Notes: generated from the letters alone by a model not told the origin. DNA of 64,000 nucleotides from Thermogladius calderae 1633 (GCF_000264495.1 NC_017954.1:310001-374000), one strand, 5' to 3'. Positions 53,427 through 62,953 are shown, numbered from the stretch's first letter. Made by a program: numbers and translations.

Positions 53427-53746
53427 GCGTTCGTGAAGTCGCGGTGAGGGTGTACGTCAAGACCTACAACACGGAGAGCGGGCTTCTTGTAGCAGCGTGC
53501 GACGAGGACGTTTTGGGGCTTAGGCTTGTAGACGAGTCACGGGGTATCAACTTCTACGTGGACCCGTCTTTCTTTAAAGGAGAGGTCTTGGACGTTGATA
53601 AAGCCGTGAAAGTCCTAAGGAAGGCTAGTATGGCGAACATTGTGGGTAACAGTATCGTGGGGCGGGCTATAAGCGAGGGCCTTGTCAGAGAGGATACCGT
53701 GCTTGTTGTGAACGGCGTTAAAGTAGCTATGTTCGTAACCTTGTAG
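53423..53746 (+). CDS. DUF424 family protein
   Basis: 107 aa from ATG 53423, overlapping aIF2 beta by four bases. It matches the archaeal DUF424 family: an N-terminal VYVKTYNTESGLLVAACDED, then GEVLDVDKAVKVLRKASMAN and IVGNSIVGRAISEGLV. Function is unknown; steady linkage to aIF2 beta and NMD3 suggests a translation-related role. Confidence 0.85.
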   Translation: MSVREVAVRVYVKTYNTESGLLVAACDEDVLGLRLVDESRGINFYVDPSFFKGEVLDVDKAVKVLRKASMANIVGNSIVGRAISEGLVREDTVLVVNGVKVAMFVTL

Positions 53747-53770
53747 GCGTCCCAGGAGCGGTGGGTCGTA

Positions 53771-54820
53771 GTGAGGTACTGCCTAAATTGCGGTAGAGAA
53801 GTCTCTGACGAAGACTACGTCAACGGCTACTGCATAGATTGTTTCAGGAAGATTGGAAACCCCTTTACTAAACAAGTCTCTCTGGAGCTAAAGGTCTGTA
53901 GTAGATGCGGCTCAATATTCTATAAGGGCGAGTGGCACCAGGATAGCATGGAAAACATAGTCAGGAGGTACCTCCTCGACAACCAGGCCAAGTACATGAT
54001 AGCCTCGGCAGAGCTGATCTCGGTGGAGCCCTCGGGCGAGCCTAGGGAGTCCGCTAAAGGGGTTTACGTCCAGAACTGGTTATTTGGGATAGTTCTGAAC
54101 AAGAAGCATTTCGTGCAGTTCAACCAAGACGTCAGGATATCCGTTTCAAGAACCATATGCCCGAGGTGTTTGGCTCGTGCCAGCAGGAAAATCTCGGCCG
54201 TAGTACAAGTCAGGGGAGTTAATGCTCAAGCTCACAGAGGCTTAGTGGAGGGGGTTATCATGTCAAACCCGGGTTACAGCGAGTACTTGGTAGACGTAGA
54301 AGACGCCCCGAACGGGTTTGACATAAGGTTCGTCGACCAGCTTCCTGCTCGGAGGTTGGCATACGAGCTGGCTAGGTTGCTAGGGGGTCATGTGAAAGAG
54401 ACCTTCAAGTCGACCAGGTACGACGCGCGGAAAGGTGTTTGGCAGGGTATACACACGTTCTCGGTCAGGCTTCCCGATGTCACAGAGGGCTCTATAGTCA
54501 GATACGGCGGTGAGCTGTGGGTGGTGAAGAAACTCGACGTAAGAGGGATCCAGTTAGAAGCGGTTTCTTCCTCTAGGAGAACGACTGTACCGTTATCGGA
54601 GTACTGGAGTGGACACCTCTCTATCGTCGAGAACTACTACGTTAAGGGGGTGTACGAGGTGGTTGCTGTGGACAAGTCTATGGTCTATTTGCTGGACCGC
54701 GACTCGGGGGAGGTAAAGGAGTTCCTGTTGACAAACATACCGTTTCAGGTCAAGCAGGGTGATTACGTTAAAATACTTGTTATAGATGATAAAGAGTATG
54801 TCTTGAAGTATGGTCAATAG
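53771..54820 (+). CDS. nmd3: NMD3-like ribosome assembly/export adaptor
   Basis: 349 aa from GTG 53771. N-terminal zinc sites include CLNCG, CIDCF, CSRCG and CPRCL between residues 4 and 134, followed by beta-rich domains (ENYYVKGVYEVVAVD near the end). In eukaryotes Nmd3 carries pre-60S out of the nucleus and works with eIF6; the archaeal form is thought to act in 50S maturation. Linked to aIF1A. Confidence 0.93.
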   Translation: MRYCLNCGREVSDEDYVNGYCIDCFRKIGNPFTKQVSLELKVCSRCGSIFYKGEWHQDSMENIVRRYLLDNQAKYMIASAELISVEPSGEPRESAKGVYVQNWLFGIVLNKKHFVQFNQDVRISVSRTICPRCLARASRKISAVVQVRGVNAQAHRGLVEGVIMSNPGYSEYLVDVEDAPNGFDIRFVDQLPARRLAYELARLLGGHVKETFKSTRYDARKGVWQGIHTFSVRLPDVTEGSIVRYGGELWVVKKLDVRGIQLEAVSSSRRTTVPLSEYWSGHLSIVENYYVKGVYEVVAVDKSMVYLLDRDSGEVKEFLLTNIPFQVKQGDYVKILVIDDKEYVLKYGQ

Positions 54821-54827
54821 GGTGATT

Positions 54828-55160
54828 ATGCTGTCGAGGAAATCAGTTGGGGAGCCGAGCAGTAAAGAACCACCTCTTCCCGGCGAGGGGACTATAATTT
54901 GCGGTGTCATCAAACACCTCGGTGGCGACTACGTGCTGGCTAAGTGCATGGACGGAGTTGACAGGAAGCTACGAATACCGGGAAAAATGAGGAGGCGCGT
55001 GTGGATTAGCGAGGGAGACATCGTGCTCGCGGGCGTGTGGGACTTCTCTCCAGAAAAAGGCGAGGTGTTGTACAAGTACGGTAGGAGCGAGCTAGAGAAA
55101 CTGATGGAGAAGGGTGTTGTGACGAAGGAGTTTATCGACGCGATCAGTGAACTTGTATGA
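54828..55160 (+). CDS. eif1a: Translation initiation factor aIF1A
   Basis: 110 aa from ATG 54828; an upstream ATG at 54810 would overlap nmd3 by 11 bases, and GGGTG lies between the two. The S1-like OB fold is GEGTIICGVIKHLGGDYVLA, CMDGVDRKLRIPGKMRRRVW and ISEGDIVLAGVWDF. It occupies the A site of the 30S subunit in initiation. It overlaps the RIO1 gene by four bases. Confidence 0.96.
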   Translation: MLSRKSVGEPSSKEPPLPGEGTIICGVIKHLGGDYVLAKCMDGVDRKLRIPGKMRRRVWISEGDIVLAGVWDFSPEKGEVLYKYGRSELEKLMEKGVVTKEFIDAISELV

Positions 55161-55939
55161 CTAAGGGTCATGAGAAGCGGATTAAAGACGACGATTTATT
55201 CGAGACCGTAGAAGAGGTTTTTGACACCAGAACTGTTCTGAACGTTGTCGAGTTGATGAGGAGGAAGGTCATCAAGAGGCTGGCTGGTACTATAAGCGCT
55301 GGTAAAGAGTCTAGGATTTACTTAGGCTACACCTACGACGATAAACCTGTGGCCGTGAAGATATACCTGACAAGTAGTGCTGAGTTCAGGAAAGGGATGT
55401 GGAAGTATATAGCAGGAGACCCTAGGTTCGCCGGCTTCTCGCCGCGTAATACGCGTGAACTCGTGTACGCTTGGGCTAGGAAAGAGTTCAGGAACTTGGC
55501 GAGGCTTTACGAGGCGGGTGTAAGGGTTCCAAGGCCTATTAGCGTCTACAACAACGTGCTCGTAATGGAGTTCATAGGCGAGGACGGCCTCAGATACCCG
55601 TTACTGGTCGAAGCTTACAGAGACTTAGAGTTGGAGGAGCTCGAGAAGATACACGACAAAGTCTTGGAGGAACTCGAGAAAATGGTCTGCAGGGCTAGGC
55701 TGGTCCACGGCGACCTGTCGGAGTTCAACATCATGGTGACCCCCGACGCAGACGTGGTCATAATAGACGTTAGCCAAGCACTCGACGTAGGGCACCCCAA
55801 CGCGCTTGAATTCCTAAGGAGAGACGTAGAGAGAGTTGAGAGCTTCTTCAAGGATGAGGTAGGGCTTAATAGCGTTAAAGACCCTAATAGTATCCTCGAG
55901 GTACTACTCAAATGTCTGGAGAAGAGAAAGGTAGAATGA
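55157..55939 (+). CDS. rio1: RIO1-family serine kinase/ATPase
   Basis: 260 aa. Nucleotide loop AGKESRIYLG at 49-57, ATP-binding Lys68 (VAVKIY), catalytic loop HGDLSEFN with Asp186, and metal-binding Asp204 (IIDVSQ). RIO1 associates with late pre-30S particles and uses ATP to release maturation factors. The 3' end overlaps the KH-protein gene by 28 bases; both act on 30S maturation in other organisms. Confidence 0.95.
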   Translation: MTKGHEKRIKDDDLFETVEEVFDTRTVLNVVELMRRKVIKRLAGTISAGKESRIYLGYTYDDKPVAVKIYLTSSAEFRKGMWKYIAGDPRFAGFSPRNTRELVYAWARKEFRNLARLYEAGVRVPRPISVYNNVLVMEFIGEDGLRYPLLVEAYRDLELEELEKIHDKVLEELEKMVCRARLVHGDLSEFNIMVTPDADVVIIDVSQALDVGHPNALEFLRRDVERVESFFKDEVGLNSVKDPNSILEVLLKCLEKRKVE

Positions 55940-56523
55940 TTATAGGGGTCACGAAACTTTACGAGAAAATCCCCTTGGAGAGGATTGGAGTCTTAATAGG
56001 TAACGAGGGGAGGGTTAAGAGAGAGATCGAGGAGAAGACTAGGACTAGGTTAACCGTAGACTCGACCAGCGGTATGGTCATAATTGAGCCAGCGTTTCCT
56101 TCAACAACGACATATGAGCTGATGAAGGCGAGGGAGATCGTCAGAGCGATCGCCAGCGGCTTTTCGCCCGATAAAGCCATGAGCCTCCTAGGGGAAGACC
56201 AGGTCTTGATGATCATCGAGCTCAAGCAGTACGTAGGCGACAAGCCTAACCATATACAGAGGATCCTTGGAAGGGTGATCGGGGAAGGGGGTAAAGCAAG
56301 AAGGGTTCTAGAGGAGATGACCGGCACGTATATCTCGGTATACGACACTAATGTAGCCATCATAGGCGACTACGAGTCGGCCCAGGTAGCGAGAGCAGCA
56401 GTGGAGATGCTAATCGAGGGTAGAAGGCACAGTACAGTCTACTCATACATTGAGAGAGAGATGGACAAGCTGAAGAGAAGGAGAATGAGGGAGCTATGGA
56501 GGCCTAAAGAAGAAGCTGGATGA
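55912..56523 (+). CDS. KH-domain rRNA-processing protein (Dim2/Pno1-like)
   Basis: 203 aa, ATG within the rio1 end. Two KH domains: GxxG loops at G30-NEG33 (IGVLIGNEGRVK) and G124-EGG127 (RVIGEGGKARR). The basic C-terminal helix MDKLKRRRMRELW is typical. Archaeal Dim2-like proteins bind the 3' end of 16S rRNA. Rio1 coupling supports a 30S maturation role. The spacer after it (56524-56716) carries only a TATA-like GATATAAAC at 56629-56637. Confidence 0.92.
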   Translation: MSGEEKGRMIIGVTKLYEKIPLERIGVLIGNEGRVKREIEEKTRTRLTVDSTSGMVIIEPAFPSTTTYELMKAREIVRAIASGFSPDKAMSLLGEDQVLMIIELKQYVGDKPNHIQRILGRVIGEGGKARRVLEEMTGTYISVYDTNVAIIGDYESAQVARAAVEMLIEGRRHSTVYSYIEREMDKLKRRRMRELWRPKEEAG

Positions 56524-56716
56524 GGGTCGAACCTCAGTAGCGGGCCTCGTCAGCACGTCCAATCTACGCTTAAACCCGGATTCCCTCTTCATCGGCTTGG
56601 CGTCATCTTCTTTAATTAGACCTCGCGGGATATAAACTTGAGGTACAGGCTAGGGGCACACAAGCAGGCAATTGCCGGTGTACACGTTTTCGACCGGGTA
56701 GTCCGGAGGGGTTTGC

Positions 56717-57847
56717 TTGAGCTCTATTGAGCAGGTGTTTTCGAAGAGTTTTATAAGAGTAGTGCCCCGTATAGACCTCGACTCTATTCTAGCAGCTAGT
56801 ACTATGCTTCACAACTTGTCTGAGCGCGGGGTCGATGTTGCCATTAGCTTCGACACTACGAGCATATTGGAAGGGAGAGAGGAAGTAGTCCTTCTAGGCT
56901 TGCCGCAGCCCAAGGGGGCTAAGGCTATCGTCCTAGGCAAGCACCCGAACTCTACGTTGACAGGGTCTGTTGTCTACGAGATGGAGAGGAAGTTTGGTGT
57001 TCACGCCTGGGACAAGGTCTTATCAATCGCGGCAGGCGTTTACGAGGGCGTGGATGTTGGGAGGGAAGGCCCTAAAGGGGTCGAGAAATCGATTCTTAAC
57101 GAGCTCTTAACCAAGGGCTTGATAGAGCAAGAACTGGGCTTCAGGGTATGGGGGTACAAGAGAGTGAGTATACTGAAGGCGTTGACAAGAACGATAATTC
57201 CTCCTTTGCCCGGCTTGACCGGTAGAGAGGAAGTCGTAATGAAGATGCTGGCAGAGCTAAAGTTGCAACCGGGAATGAGGGCTTCCGAGACGGGGGTTGA
57301 GCAGGACCCAAACCTACTAAGGAAGTTCATCCTGTTGCTGGAGTCGAATATCGTGGGCGACAAGGCTCTTAAAGAGAAAATAGAACGTAGGCTGGTTGGT
57401 TACGTTTACACGACGACCATAGATGGGACTCTAGTCGACCTCGTCGAGCTGTTGGGGGCCTTCTTGGTGTTCCTGAGCCTTGTAAAGGGGGCGCCTTACC
57501 AACTACTCGAGGTGACACTCCACCAGAGACTCGCCTACGACTTCCTCAACGTATACGAGGACGCAATCGACATAGTAGCCAGGGCTATGTCTACCCCCCT
57601 CGCCAGCCCCAGTAGAGTTACCGAGATGCCCGAGCCGTTGAATAGGCCTGAACTACTCGTAGAGGCGCTAAGGTTCATCTACCCGATCGAGTCCAGGAAA
57701 CCGATTATTGTCAGAAGGGACGGGGAGTTGATGACGACCGTTGGCGAGCTCTTGAGAGTCGGCTACCCGGTAGAGGAGGTTTACGAGAGTTGCGGTCCCG
57801 ACCAGCTGTGTAGGGTCAGAGAGGATGGAAGTCTCGTTAAGGCTTAG
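56717..57847 (+). CDS. Cdc45/RecJ-like DHH-fold protein without catalytic motif
   Basis: 376 aa from TTG 56717 with GGAGGGG upstream. The N-terminus RVVPRIDLDSILAASTMLHN is in the position of the DHH motif I, but the metal-binding DADG and DHH motifs of active RecJ nucleases are missing. The position just before pcc1 and eS1, where archaeal RecJ/Cdc45 genes lie, suggests the inactive RecJdbh protein of crenarchaeal CMG helicase (with GINS and MCM). This is inference from context, length and a weak motif; a fold search would settle it. Confidence 0.62.
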   Translation: MSSIEQVFSKSFIRVVPRIDLDSILAASTMLHNLSERGVDVAISFDTTSILEGREEVVLLGLPQPKGAKAIVLGKHPNSTLTGSVVYEMERKFGVHAWDKVLSIAAGVYEGVDVGREGPKGVEKSILNELLTKGLIEQELGFRVWGYKRVSILKALTRTIIPPLPGLTGREEVVMKMLAELKLQPGMRASETGVEQDPNLLRKFILLLESNIVGDKALKEKIERRLVGYVYTTTIDGTLVDLVELLGAFLVFLSLVKGAPYQLLEVTLHQRLAYDFLNVYEDAIDIVARAMSTPLASPSRVTEMPEPLNRPELLVEALRFIYPIESRKPIIVRRDGELMTTVGELLRVGYPVEEVYESCGPDQLCRVREDGSLVKA

Positions 57848-58088
57848 TATCGAGCTAAACGCAAGGGAGGCAAGGTCTGTATACGTCTCGCTTAAGCCTG
57901 ACAACGAGTACCCTGGTCGTGACCTATATATAGAGGATCGCGTAGTCGAGAGAGACGGTAAAGGGGTTTACATTCTGGAGGTTAAATGCCAAAGTAAGGA
58001 GACCTGCTTAAACACAGTTAAGGGGACAATAGACGAAGTGCTTGCTCTAGTGAGCGTAGTGGTCAAAATTGGGGACTTAGTGCACTGA
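57825..58088 (+). CDS. pcc1: KEOPS complex subunit Pcc1
   Basis: 87 aa, ATG overlapping the previous gene by 23 bases. The Pcc1 fold is recognised by a strand-helix start (SLRLSIELNAREARSVYVSL), the conserved KPDNEY, and a C-terminal helix NTVKGTIDEVLALVSVVVKI. It dimerises within KEOPS, which makes t6A on tRNA with Kae1 and Bud32. Those partners are not in the window. Confidence 0.9.
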   Translation: MEVSLRLSIELNAREARSVYVSLKPDNEYPGRDLYIEDRVVERDGKGVYILEVKCQSKETCLNTVKGTIDEVLALVSVVVKIGDLVH

Positions 58089-58144
58089 AAGCTTAAAAGT
58101 TAGTAAACTAATCTGCTTTTAACCCGAAGAGAAGGGATGCTTAC

Positions 58145-58783
58145 ATGGCGGCCAGAAAGGGAGTGATCAAGGACAAGTGGAAGTTGAAAAAGTGGTTCAA
58201 CATAGTGGCACCTCAATCGTTCGGAGGCGTTGTTCTGGCTACTACACCGTCTGATGACCCTATGAAGCTGATCGGTAGGACTGTTGAGACTACATTGTAC
58301 GATCTAACGGGCGACATATCGCAGGTTCACGTGAAGCTATACTTCCAGGTAGTCGACGTTCAAGGAGACCAGGCCATTACCAGGTTCAAGGGCCACGAGC
58401 TGGCTAGAGACTACATGAGAAGCCTTATAAGGAGGAAGAGTAGCAAGATACAGGGGATTTTCGACGTTACGACAAAAGACGGTTATGTTGTCCGGCTAAC
58501 GATCGTCACCTTGACAAGCTTTAGGTGTAACACCAGCCAAAAGAAGGCGATTAGGAGGATTATGAGAGAGTATATCTACGAGAAAGCGTCGAGCTTGACA
58601 CTGGACGAGTTGGTCAATGAGATACTGGGAGGCAAGGTGTCCGCCGACATAGCCGAGAGGACCAGGAAAATATACCCTGTTAGAAGAGTAGAGGTCTACA
58701 AGAGCAAGCTCCTCATGGTACCCGGCCCCGCCGGTCCTCAACCGGCCAAGGTCATCTCACCGATACAGAAAGGTGCTGTGTAA
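58145..58783 (+). CDS. rps3ae: Small-subunit ribosomal protein eS1 (S3Ae)
   Basis: 212 aa, ATG start. Segments KDKWKLKKWFNIVAPQSFG, TLYDLTGDISQVHVKLYFQ and RFKGHELARDYMRSLIRRKS are conserved in archaeal and eukaryotic S1e/S3a. It sits on the 30S platform near the mRNA exit. The pcc1-eS1 adjacency is widespread in archaea. Confidence 0.96.
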   Translation: MAARKGVIKDKWKLKKWFNIVAPQSFGGVVLATTPSDDPMKLIGRTVETTLYDLTGDISQVHVKLYFQVVDVQGDQAITRFKGHELARDYMRSLIRRKSSKIQGIFDVTTKDGYVVRLTIVTLTSFRCNTSQKKAIRRIMREYIYEKASSLTLDELVNEILGGKVSADIAERTRKIYPVRRVEVYKSKLLMVPGPAGPQPAKVISPIQKGAV

Positions 58784-58828
58784 GACTTTTTACGAGTAGG
58801 CTACATATAGTGCTCACAGTGGTTTATT

Positions 58829-60112
58829 TTGAAAGCGGTGATCCTAGCCGCGGGTAAAGGGGAGAGACTGAGACCGATCACCGAGACCAGGCCTAAGCCT
58901 CTGATACCTATACTGTGTAAACCACTACTCGCGTGGCAACTTGAGTGGATCGAAGGCTTGGGCGGTCTAGTCGACGAGGTTATAATCGTAGTGGGCGACA
59001 TGAAAGACAAGGTAATAGAGTTTCTATCGAAGACTGCGGCAAACAAGAAAATAAGGGTTGTCGAACAGGAGCAACAGCTTGGTACAGCCCACGCTGTCTT
59101 AAGGGCCGTGGAGGGGGTCGAGGAGGAAGAGGACGTTCTCATCGTATATGGAGATGTGTTTTTGGGTAAACCGGAGTTGCTACTCGAGGTAGCCAAGCGG
59201 GAGGGCAATGCGATACTGGGCGCGGAGGTGGACGACCCCAGTCAGTATGGGGTGCTATTAACAAAAGGCGAAGACTCGCTAGATAAAATCTTGGAGAAGC
59301 CCAAGGAACACCTCTCTAAAGTGGTCAACGCTGGGGTGTACAAGCTCAGGGTGGGAGATATACTCTCGAACAGGGACATACAGTTTAGCCCGCGTGGAGA
59401 GCTGGAGTTCACAGACATAGTTAACAAGATAGCGAGCGTAAGCGATGTAAGGGTTGTTACAGCGCCGAGAGGGAGCTGGATAGACATAGGGTTACCGTGG
59501 CAGGTCATCGAGGCAAATAAAACCGCCCTTAGCAACCTGAGAGGACAAAACATAAAGGGGGTAGTGGAGCAACCTGTCGTGATACACGGTGACGTCTACA
59601 TAGGCGAGGAGAGCCAAATAAAGGCGTTCACCTACATCGAGGGCCCGGTTTACGTAGGCAGAAGAGTAAGGGTGGGCCCCTCTGCTAGACTTAGACCTTA
59701 CAGCGTGATATGCGACGGCTCAGTGATAGGGTTCTCCGTGGAAGTGAAAGAGAGCGTTATCTTCGAGAACGTCCACGCAAATCACCTGTCCTACATCGGG
59801 GATAGTATTGTGTGCGAAGGAGTGAACCTGGGGGCAGGGACGGTCACGGCTAACTTGAGGTTCGACGAAAAAACCGTTAAGATGAGGATTAAGGACAAGG
59901 TCGTCGACTCTGGTAGGAAAAAACTTGGTAGCGTGATTGGGGGCTACGCGAAGACCGGCATAAACGTCTCGCTAATGCCAGGGGTGAAGGTGGGTTCCTT
60001 CTCGTGGATATATCCAGGAGTCGTGGTTACGGGCGACGTACCGCAGAAAACGATATTAAAGCCCGAGACTAAGGCTAGAGTTGATGTGATGAAGTTTGAG
60101 AATGAGCACTGA
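58829..60112 (+). CDS. GlmU-like sugar-1-phosphate nucleotidyltransferase/acetyltransferase
   Basis: 427 aa from TTG 58829. The N-terminal half is a nucleotidyltransferase (LAAGKGERLRP at 6-16, TRPKPLIPI, GTAHAVLRA, metal Asp in VYGDVF). The C-terminal half is a left-handed beta-helix with hexapeptide repeats (VYIGEESQIKAFTYIEGPVY, LGAGTVTANLR). Similar archaeal enzymes make UDP-GlcNAc or dTDP-sugars with amino-sugar acetylation. It is the two-domain counterpart of the single-domain enzyme at 25.4 kb. Confidence 0.92.
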   Translation: MKAVILAAGKGERLRPITETRPKPLIPILCKPLLAWQLEWIEGLGGLVDEVIIVVGDMKDKVIEFLSKTAANKKIRVVEQEQQLGTAHAVLRAVEGVEEEEDVLIVYGDVFLGKPELLLEVAKREGNAILGAEVDDPSQYGVLLTKGEDSLDKILEKPKEHLSKVVNAGVYKLRVGDILSNRDIQFSPRGELEFTDIVNKIASVSDVRVVTAPRGSWIDIGLPWQVIEANKTALSNLRGQNIKGVVEQPVVIHGDVYIGEESQIKAFTYIEGPVYVGRRVRVGPSARLRPYSVICDGSVIGFSVEVKESVIFENVHANHLSYIGDSIVCEGVNLGAGTVTANLRFDEKTVKMRIKDKVVDSGRKKLGSVIGGYAKTGINVSLMPGVKVGSFSWIYPGVVVTGDVPQKTILKPETKARVDVMKFENEH

Positions 60113-60446
60113 TGAGTTCAGAAGAAAGTACCCGAACCTCGCTAAGGAGATACTGGACGGGCAGTATGAGGGTATCAGGCTGACTGTAGACCAGGGCTTC
60201 TCCGATCCATGGCATGGTTATCTTCCTAACGTCTACGACTACTTAAGGAGGTGTAAGGACGAGAACGAGGCAGTAGAGGTCATAGAGTACCTGGTGAAGC
60301 GCGGCGAGATACCTCTAGAGGAAGGCGAGGAGCTGAAACGAGTAGTCCGAGAGCACGGGTTAGCGTACTTCGGGGAGAGGAAGTCTCACGACTACTACTA
60401 CAAGGTGGCTCAACGTTACTGGAAGTCCTTAAGGAAGAACAGGTGA
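60102..60446 (+). CDS. DUF2095-like archaeal protein
   Basis: 114 aa from ATG 60102, overlapping the preceding stop by 11 bases. Conserved-looking features are FRRKYPNLAKEILDG, a PWHGYLPNVYDYLRRC segment, and a C-terminal GERKSHDYYYKVAQRYW. I recall this as DUF2095, found in Crenarchaeota, with no known function. No signal peptide or membrane helix. Confidence 0.7.
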   Translation: MSTDEFRRKYPNLAKEILDGQYEGIRLTVDQGFSDPWHGYLPNVYDYLRRCKDENEAVEVIEYLVKRGEIPLEEGEELKRVVREHGLAYFGERKSHDYYYKVAQRYWKSLRKNR

Positions 60447-60460
60447 CAGCGCTATAGACG

Positions 60461-61690
60461 TCAACGTCTCGATTTGGCTGAAACGACCTTAATGACGTCG
60501 CCGTACTTGAGCTGGTAGTCCTCGCCGACTCTCTCCTTAGTACGTGCATTAATAGCGTACAAGAACCCTTCACCCAGGTCTGTGTGTATCATGTACGCGA
60601 GCTCCTTGGCTGTAGTCCCCCATGGAACTAGGTAGACATCAGGTAACACGTTGCCGTGGTGGTCTGTGTACTTGTTAGCATCCTCGACAGGGTAAACGGG
60701 TATTAAGCGTAGCACTTCGAATACAGCTTTGTTCAATAGCGACTGAACCCCGGTGCTACCATAGACTCTTAAGACGCTTTCTTCTATGAGCTCCAGCGCC
60801 CTCTTGTACTGTCCCGATAGCTTCTTTTCGTCGACAACCCTAAACGAGGGGTCTCCGGGCAGGTACTCTACGACTCCGTCTGCTGCGAGTTTCCTCAGCA
60901 ACAACTCTGCGAGGGAGCTTACAGGTACTACGCTCTCTTTGCCGAAGACCTCTACGAGCCTCCTAACATTCTCGCTAGCCTCCGGCACATCTATTTTGTT
61001 GGCTGCTATAACTATCGGCTTGCTCAGCCTTCTAACAGCTAGGCTAAAGGACCTGACATCGTCCAGCGACCAGTTCTTCAAGTTCTTGCTTTCCAAATCC
61101 ACTTCTCTTAGGGCCTCGACGATGTGTTGTTTCCTTATGGATAATCCCGATAGGCTTCTCGCTAGTAGGTCGACCTGGTCCACGGTACTGTGGAGGCTCC
61201 GCTGGATTTTAGTCTCCCAGAGCTTCTTGACGACGCCCCAGAACCACTCGTCAATCTCGGCCTGAATAAGTTTGACCTCTTCTACCGGGTCGAATGAACC
61301 AGGTCGTACAGGCCTCCCTTCGGGGTCAGTGGATCCGGCCGCGTCGACAACGTGGATCAACACGTCTGCTTGGCGAAGGTCATCCATGAACTTGTTGCCG
61401 AGCCCTCTACCTTGGCTCGCCCCTGGTATCAGTCCAGCCACGTCCATAATCTTAACCGGCACGAACCGCTCGCCCCTAATACAGGCACCCGTCCTAGGGT
61501 TGCACGAGGGTAGGTTTAGTTCTACGTGGGCGCATCTTATCCTGATGTACCCAACTCCCACATTGGGCTCAATAGTCGTAAACGGGTGGTTCGCTATCTT
61601 CACAGTCGCGAGCGTCATAGCGGAGAAGAGCGTTGATTTACCGACGTTCGTCTTACCCACAATACCGATGAGGCGCTCTGGTGGAGGCAT
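60461..61690 (-). CDS. YchF/Obg-family GTP/ATP-binding protein with TGS domain
   Basis: 409 aa, ATG start, convergent with the DUF2095-like gene. G1 GKTNVGKST at 11-19, G3 DVAGLIPGA near 83-91, G4 NKID near 239-242. A helical insert covers about 160-215 and a C-terminal TGS domain (YTDHHGNVLPDVYLVPWGTT, LGEGFLYAINARTKERV) is present. Archaeal YchF-like proteins bind ribosomes and may hydrolyse ATP rather than GTP. No signal peptide; cytosolic. Confidence 0.93.
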   Translation of the reverse strand: MPPPERLIGIVGKTNVGKSTLFSAMTLATVKIANHPFTTIEPNVGVGYIRIRCAHVELNLPSCNPRTGACIRGERFVPVKIMDVAGLIPGASQGRGLGNKFMDDLRQADVLIHVVDAAGSTDPEGRPVRPGSFDPVEEVKLIQAEIDEWFWGVVKKLWETKIQRSLHSTVDQVDLLARSLSGLSIRKQHIVEALREVDLESKNLKNWSLDDVRSFSLAVRRLSKPIVIAANKIDVPEASENVRRLVEVFGKESVVPVSSLAELLLRKLAADGVVEYLPGDPSFRVVDEKKLSGQYKRALELIEESVLRVYGSTGVQSLLNKAVFEVLRLIPVYPVEDANKYTDHHGNVLPDVYLVPWGTTAKELAYMIHTDLGEGFLYAINARTKERVGEDYQLKYGDVIKVVSAKSRR

Positions 61691-61817
61691 GACACTCCAC
61701 TACAACATTTAGGGGGGTGAACACGCCCTCTTAAAATGTGTGGCCCGATCCAATCTTATATAAGTTTTTTAAGCTTGTATAACGGTTAGAGTGTAGAGTC
61801 AGGTAGCGGTGGGCCGA

Positions 61818-62474
61818 ATGGCCAAGAGCATGTACCACTACATTGCGATGCTGTGGAAGAAGCCCTACGAAGGAACCATGAAAGACTTGATGAGAGAGCG
61901 GTTGATGAAGTGGAGGAGAGAAGCGGCTGTAACTAGAGTGGAGAAACCTACTCGTCTTAACAGAGCGAGAGAGCTGGGTTACAAGGCTAAAGTAGGGTTT
62001 ATTGTGGTAAGGGTCAGAGTAAGGAAGGGTGGACTAAGGAAGCAGCGACCCTCGAGTGGTCGTAGACCCAAGCGGATGGGTGTCTACGGTTATGCGCCTG
62101 CGAAGAGCCTGAGACTGGTAGCAGAAGAGAGAGCCGCGAGGAAGTACCCGGGCTTGGAGGTGCTGAACAGCTACTACGTCGGCGAGGACGGCAGATACAA
62201 GTGGTACGAGGTCATACTCGTCGACCCCAACCACCCGTCTATCTGTAAAGACCCGGAGGTAAACTGGGTCTGCGAACCGCAGAACAGAGGGAGGGTATTC
62301 AGGGGTCTAACCAGTGCTGGCAAGAAAATGAGGGGTCTGAGGAAGAGTAGGGGGCTGAAGGGCACTCATAAGCACAAGTGGAAGAAGAAAGCCAAAGAGA
62401 GGAGGCTGAAGAAGAGGCACGAGGCTAGTAGGGGAGCAAGAGAACCTTGGAGCGAGGCAGAAAAGAAGAAGTAA
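61818..62474 (+). CDS. rpl15e: Large-subunit ribosomal protein eL15
   Basis: 218 aa from ATG 61818; GGTGG nine bases upstream, and the in-frame GTG at 61809 is less likely. The family start [20 protein letters not shown], then [19 protein letters not shown] and [20 protein letters not shown] are diagnostic. The C-terminal basic tail ([17 protein letters not shown]) is normal. A TATA-like TATATAAG at about 61756-61763 precedes it. The end overlaps the next gene by 28 bases. Confidence 0.96.
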   Translation: MAKSMYHYIAMLWKKPYEGTMKDLMRERLMKWRREAAVTRVEKPTRLNRARELGYKAKVGFIVVRVRVRKGGLRKQRPSSGRRPKRMGVYGYAPAKSLRLVAEERAARKYPGLEVLNSYYVGEDGRYKWYEVILVDPNHPSICKDPEVNWVCEPQNRGRVFRGLTSAGKKMRGLRKSRGLKGTHKHKWKKKAKERRLKKRHEASRGAREPWSEAEKKK

Positions 62475-62908
62475 AACTCGGTGTAAAAGAGGTAGAGGTA
62501 TCTACACACTGCCACGCGACGGAAGACTGTTCGAGAGTCCTGGTAGCTCTCCACAACGTTATACCCGCCGAGCTTAGAGACCGCGTGAGAGTCGAAGAAG
62601 AGGACCTAGAGGGCTTCTACGGGAACAGGATAAAGGTCATGAAGATTAGAGTCGGAGAGAAAGGCGTGCTCGAGAACATACTGAGAAACCTGGGCAAGAC
62701 CGATAGGTCTCTACTAAACGCCTCGCTAGACCTGAGGTTTGATGGGAGAACTGGGAGGTTTTTCATAAGACTCGACAAGCAGAGCCTCTTTCAAGGCAAA
62801 TTCGTCTTGAACGACGCCGACGACGTGGTCAAGGTAGTCGTCCACTTTAAGGGCTTAAAGAACGTGAACGAGTTAAGGTCTCTCCTCGACTCGATCCCCG
62901 GGGAGTGA
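62447..62908 (+). CDS. COG1325-family RNA-binding protein
   Basis: 153 aa from TTG 62447, inside the end of eL15. The core reads [20 protein letters not shown] and then a [20 protein letters not shown] segment and [14 protein letters not shown], as in archaeal COG1325 (predicted exosome- or RNase P-linked RNA-binding proteins). Linkage to rnp3 and rnp2 matches the archaeal exosome/proteasome superoperon. Precise function unknown. Confidence 0.82.
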   Translation: MERGRKEEVKLGVKEVEVSTHCHATEDCSRVLVALHNVIPAELRDRVRVEEEDLEGFYGNRIKVMKIRVGEKGVLENILRNLGKTDRSLLNASLDLRFDGRTGRFFIRLDKQSLFQGKFVLNDADDVVKVVVHFKGLKNVNELRSLLDSIPGE

Positions 62909-62953
62909 GGTAGGAGGCTCTACGAGCATAGGGGTGGTTTTACGCTAATCGAC

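Noticed and set aside
56494-56592. Minus-strand 32-codon basic frame overlapping the KH-protein gene end
   Set aside because: Short, no homologue known to me, and the TATA-like sequence near it fits the plus-strand promoter of the next gene better.
56524-56716. Possible sRNA in the spacer before the Cdc45-like gene
   Set aside because: GATGA-like and CTGA motifs exist on the minus strand but their spacing (over 30 bases) does not fit a C/D box RNA.
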